DNA of 62,344 bases from Labrenzia sp. DG1229. Lineage in GTDB: Bacteria > Pseudomonadota > Alphaproteobacteria > Rhizobiales > Stappiaceae. The translations under genes were made by a program, and so were the position numbers. Each line of letters starts with the position of its first letter. Position 1 is the first letter of the stretch. The stretch lies in the NCBI RefSeq assembly GCF_000521215.1, contig NZ_KI928933.1, positions 116,164-178,507 of the forward strand, read 5' to 3'. The notes under the pieces were generated by a model. It was not told the origin of the DNA. It did no database searches and worked only from the letters and a program-made list of their open reading frames with translations. Shown here one piece after another: positions 61,418-62,344 of this stretch.

Positions 61418-62344
61418 TCACATGGACAAAACCCCAAGCCTGCCGGAGATCTGTCGGACGGCGTCCTTGAAGGCACCGACGACCGCACTGTCGGCAACGC
61501 CCGTTCTGGTCAGCAAGCCGACAGGACGCGCAACAGCCGGTTCGCCGAGCTGTCTGAAAACCAGTGACCGGCCTTGAGCAGACAGCATCGCCGAACGCGG
61601 CAGCAACGCGACGCCGATCCCCTCGTTGACAAGCTCCATCGCCGTCGTTGAACGTCCGACTTCATAGGTCCACTGCGCGGTCAGCCGGCTTCTCGCCATA
61701 GCCTCGTCGATCAGCAACCGGTTGCCGGTTCCCCTTGCCGGCAGGATCAATGGCTCTGCCTTGAGATCTGACCATGTCAGCTGATCCTGCCTGGCCAACG
61801 CATGACCTTCTGGCAGGACAAGAACGATGAGATCGTCAAAGAGCGGTTCGAAATGAGTGTTGGGTTCCAGAGACCCGATGGAGCAGATACCGAAATCCGC
61901 ATCACCCTGCGACACGGCCCCAGCCACTTCATTCGCCGCATGGTCCAGCAGGCGCACGCGTACCGACATGCCACTTTCCTGAAGCAGGCGAAGGGTGGGC
62001 GACAACAGGGAGGTCACCACCGTGGGGATCAACGCGATGGTGACGAGGGCGCTGCGCTGGTGCGCGTAGGCAACGCTTTCGTCGCGCATGGCAAGCGTTG
62101 TTTCACGTGCACCTTCCAGCATGACTTCGGCCCGGGCCTGCAACCTCTTGGCCGCCAGGGTCGGTCTGACCGCCCGCGTCGTTCGTTCAAACAGCGATGA
62201 CCCAAGGACATCCTCCAATTTCTGCACCCTGCGCGTAATTGCCGATTGCGACAGGTTCAGTCCGTCCGCCGACGAAGGTAGAAACGACGTCCCGTTTCCA
62301 TGACTCGCCAAGGAAAACGGTCCTTTACCCGAAGTACGTTTCGG
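61418..62344 (-). CDS. LysR-family transcriptional regulator, 5' end lost at the window edge
   Basis: The frame is open to the window end and at least 308 codons long. The HTH part is LNLSQSAITRRVQKLEDVLGSSLFERTTRAVRPT, followed by a normal substrate-binding domain to SGRLGVLSM. The first about 30 residues (GPFSLASHGNGTSFLPSSADG) only loosely match the expected start of a LysR helix-turn-helix, suggesting base errors at the contig end. It lies 360 bp upstream of the first CIS gene on the same strand, so control of the CIS is possible but not shown. Confidence 0.85.
   Translation of the reverse strand, partial: PKRTSGKGPFSLASHGNGTSFLPSSADGLNLSQSAITRRVQKLEDVLGSSLFERTTRAVRPTLAAKRLQARAEVMLEGARETTLAMRDESVAYAHQRSALVTIALIPTVVTSLLSPTLRLLQESGMSVRVRLLDHAANEVAGAVSQGDADFGICSIGSLEPNTHFEPLFDDLIVLVLPEGHALARQDQLTWSDLKAEPLILPARGTGNRLLIDEAMARSRLTAQWTYEVGRSTTAMELVNEGIGVALLPRSAMLSAQGRSLVFRQLGEPAVARPVGLLTRTGVADSAVVGAFKDAVRQISGRLGVLSM

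Noticed and set aside
1..62344. CRISPR arrays, rRNA or tRNA genes, insertion sequences
   Set aside because: No regularly spaced direct repeats, cloverleaf-like sequence or transposase frame was noticed on either strand.

Overview
The window looks like one complete contig of about 62 kb from a moderately high-GC alphaproteobacterium, probably a marine member of the Hyphomicrobiales/Rhodobacterales assemblage. That placement is an inference from gene content and protein style (TRAP, TTT and peptide-ABC uptake systems, FadR-type GntR and LysR regulators, PrkA-YeaH-SpoVR). No rRNA, tRNA or other taxonomic marker is present. Both ends lie inside genes: a Gfo/Idh/MocA oxidoreductase at the left edge and a LysR regulator at the right edge. 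In each, the last 60-100 bases fit the family poorly.

Positions 1-30.5 kb are catabolic accessory modules. (a) 1-4960, minus strand: a CxxC-type carboxymuconolactone decarboxylase/AhpD-like protein, a tripartite tricarboxylate transporter (TctC-TctB-TctA) and an oxidoreductase. (b) 5183-7536: an AEC carrier, a glutathione transferase and a FadR-like GntR regulator. (c) 7783-16192, plus strand: zinc alcohol dehydrogenase, DapA-like aldolase/dehydratase, a small possible cupin, a complete TRAP transporter, a DUF1330 protein, a quinone oxidoreductase and an SLC13-type permease. Two TGGTT(C/A)ACCA palindromes lie between the GntR gene and this operon. (d) 16293-19758: flavin reductase, LysR regulator, luciferase-like monooxygenase and alpha/beta hydrolase. 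The two promoters facing outward from the LysR gene share the layout TTGAT-N15-TTATAATTT over a T-N11-A box. (e) 29913 down to 19891, minus strand: M20 peptidase, dipeptide-type ABC transporter with both ATPases fused, aldehyde dehydrogenase, SDR, RidA and GST. A PAS-LuxR regulator is transcribed divergently from it, next to a perfect inverted repeat.

Positions 30.9-35.7 kb carry the stationary-phase/stress operon prkA-yeaH-spoVR. It runs tail-to-tail into the main system.

Positions 61057 down to 35695, minus strand, hold an essentially complete phage-tail-like contractile injection system (CIS) of the extracellular/PVC-Afp lineage. In transcription order the genes are: cap (DUF4255/Pvc16), an unknown 249-aa protein, one sheath, two tube proteins, a DUF5908 peptide, a tube-initiator protein with a LysM-like end (Pvc7), VgrG-like spike, PAAR tip, gp25 wedge, two baseplate-J proteins (Pvc11, Pvc12), an unknown 1081-aa protein with one hydrophobic segment, tape measure (Pvc14), a very large probable effector, and the AAA+ ATPase (Pvc15). 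The effector reads as DUF4157 metallopeptidase-like domain, CHAP-like cysteine hydrolase, long helical region and C-terminal HNH/NUC-like nuclease. No recognisable tail-fibre gene is present and no terminase, capsid, portal or lysis genes are seen, so this is not a prophage.

Three CIS genes (Pvc7, Pvc11 and the effector) are each split by an apparent +1 frameshift. The small gene at 9881 has a compensated +1/-1 pair beside short homopolymers. The economical reading is single-base indel errors in the assembly. Real inactivation or programmed frameshifting (notably at a UGA codon in the Pvc7 gene) are alternatives that raw reads would separate.
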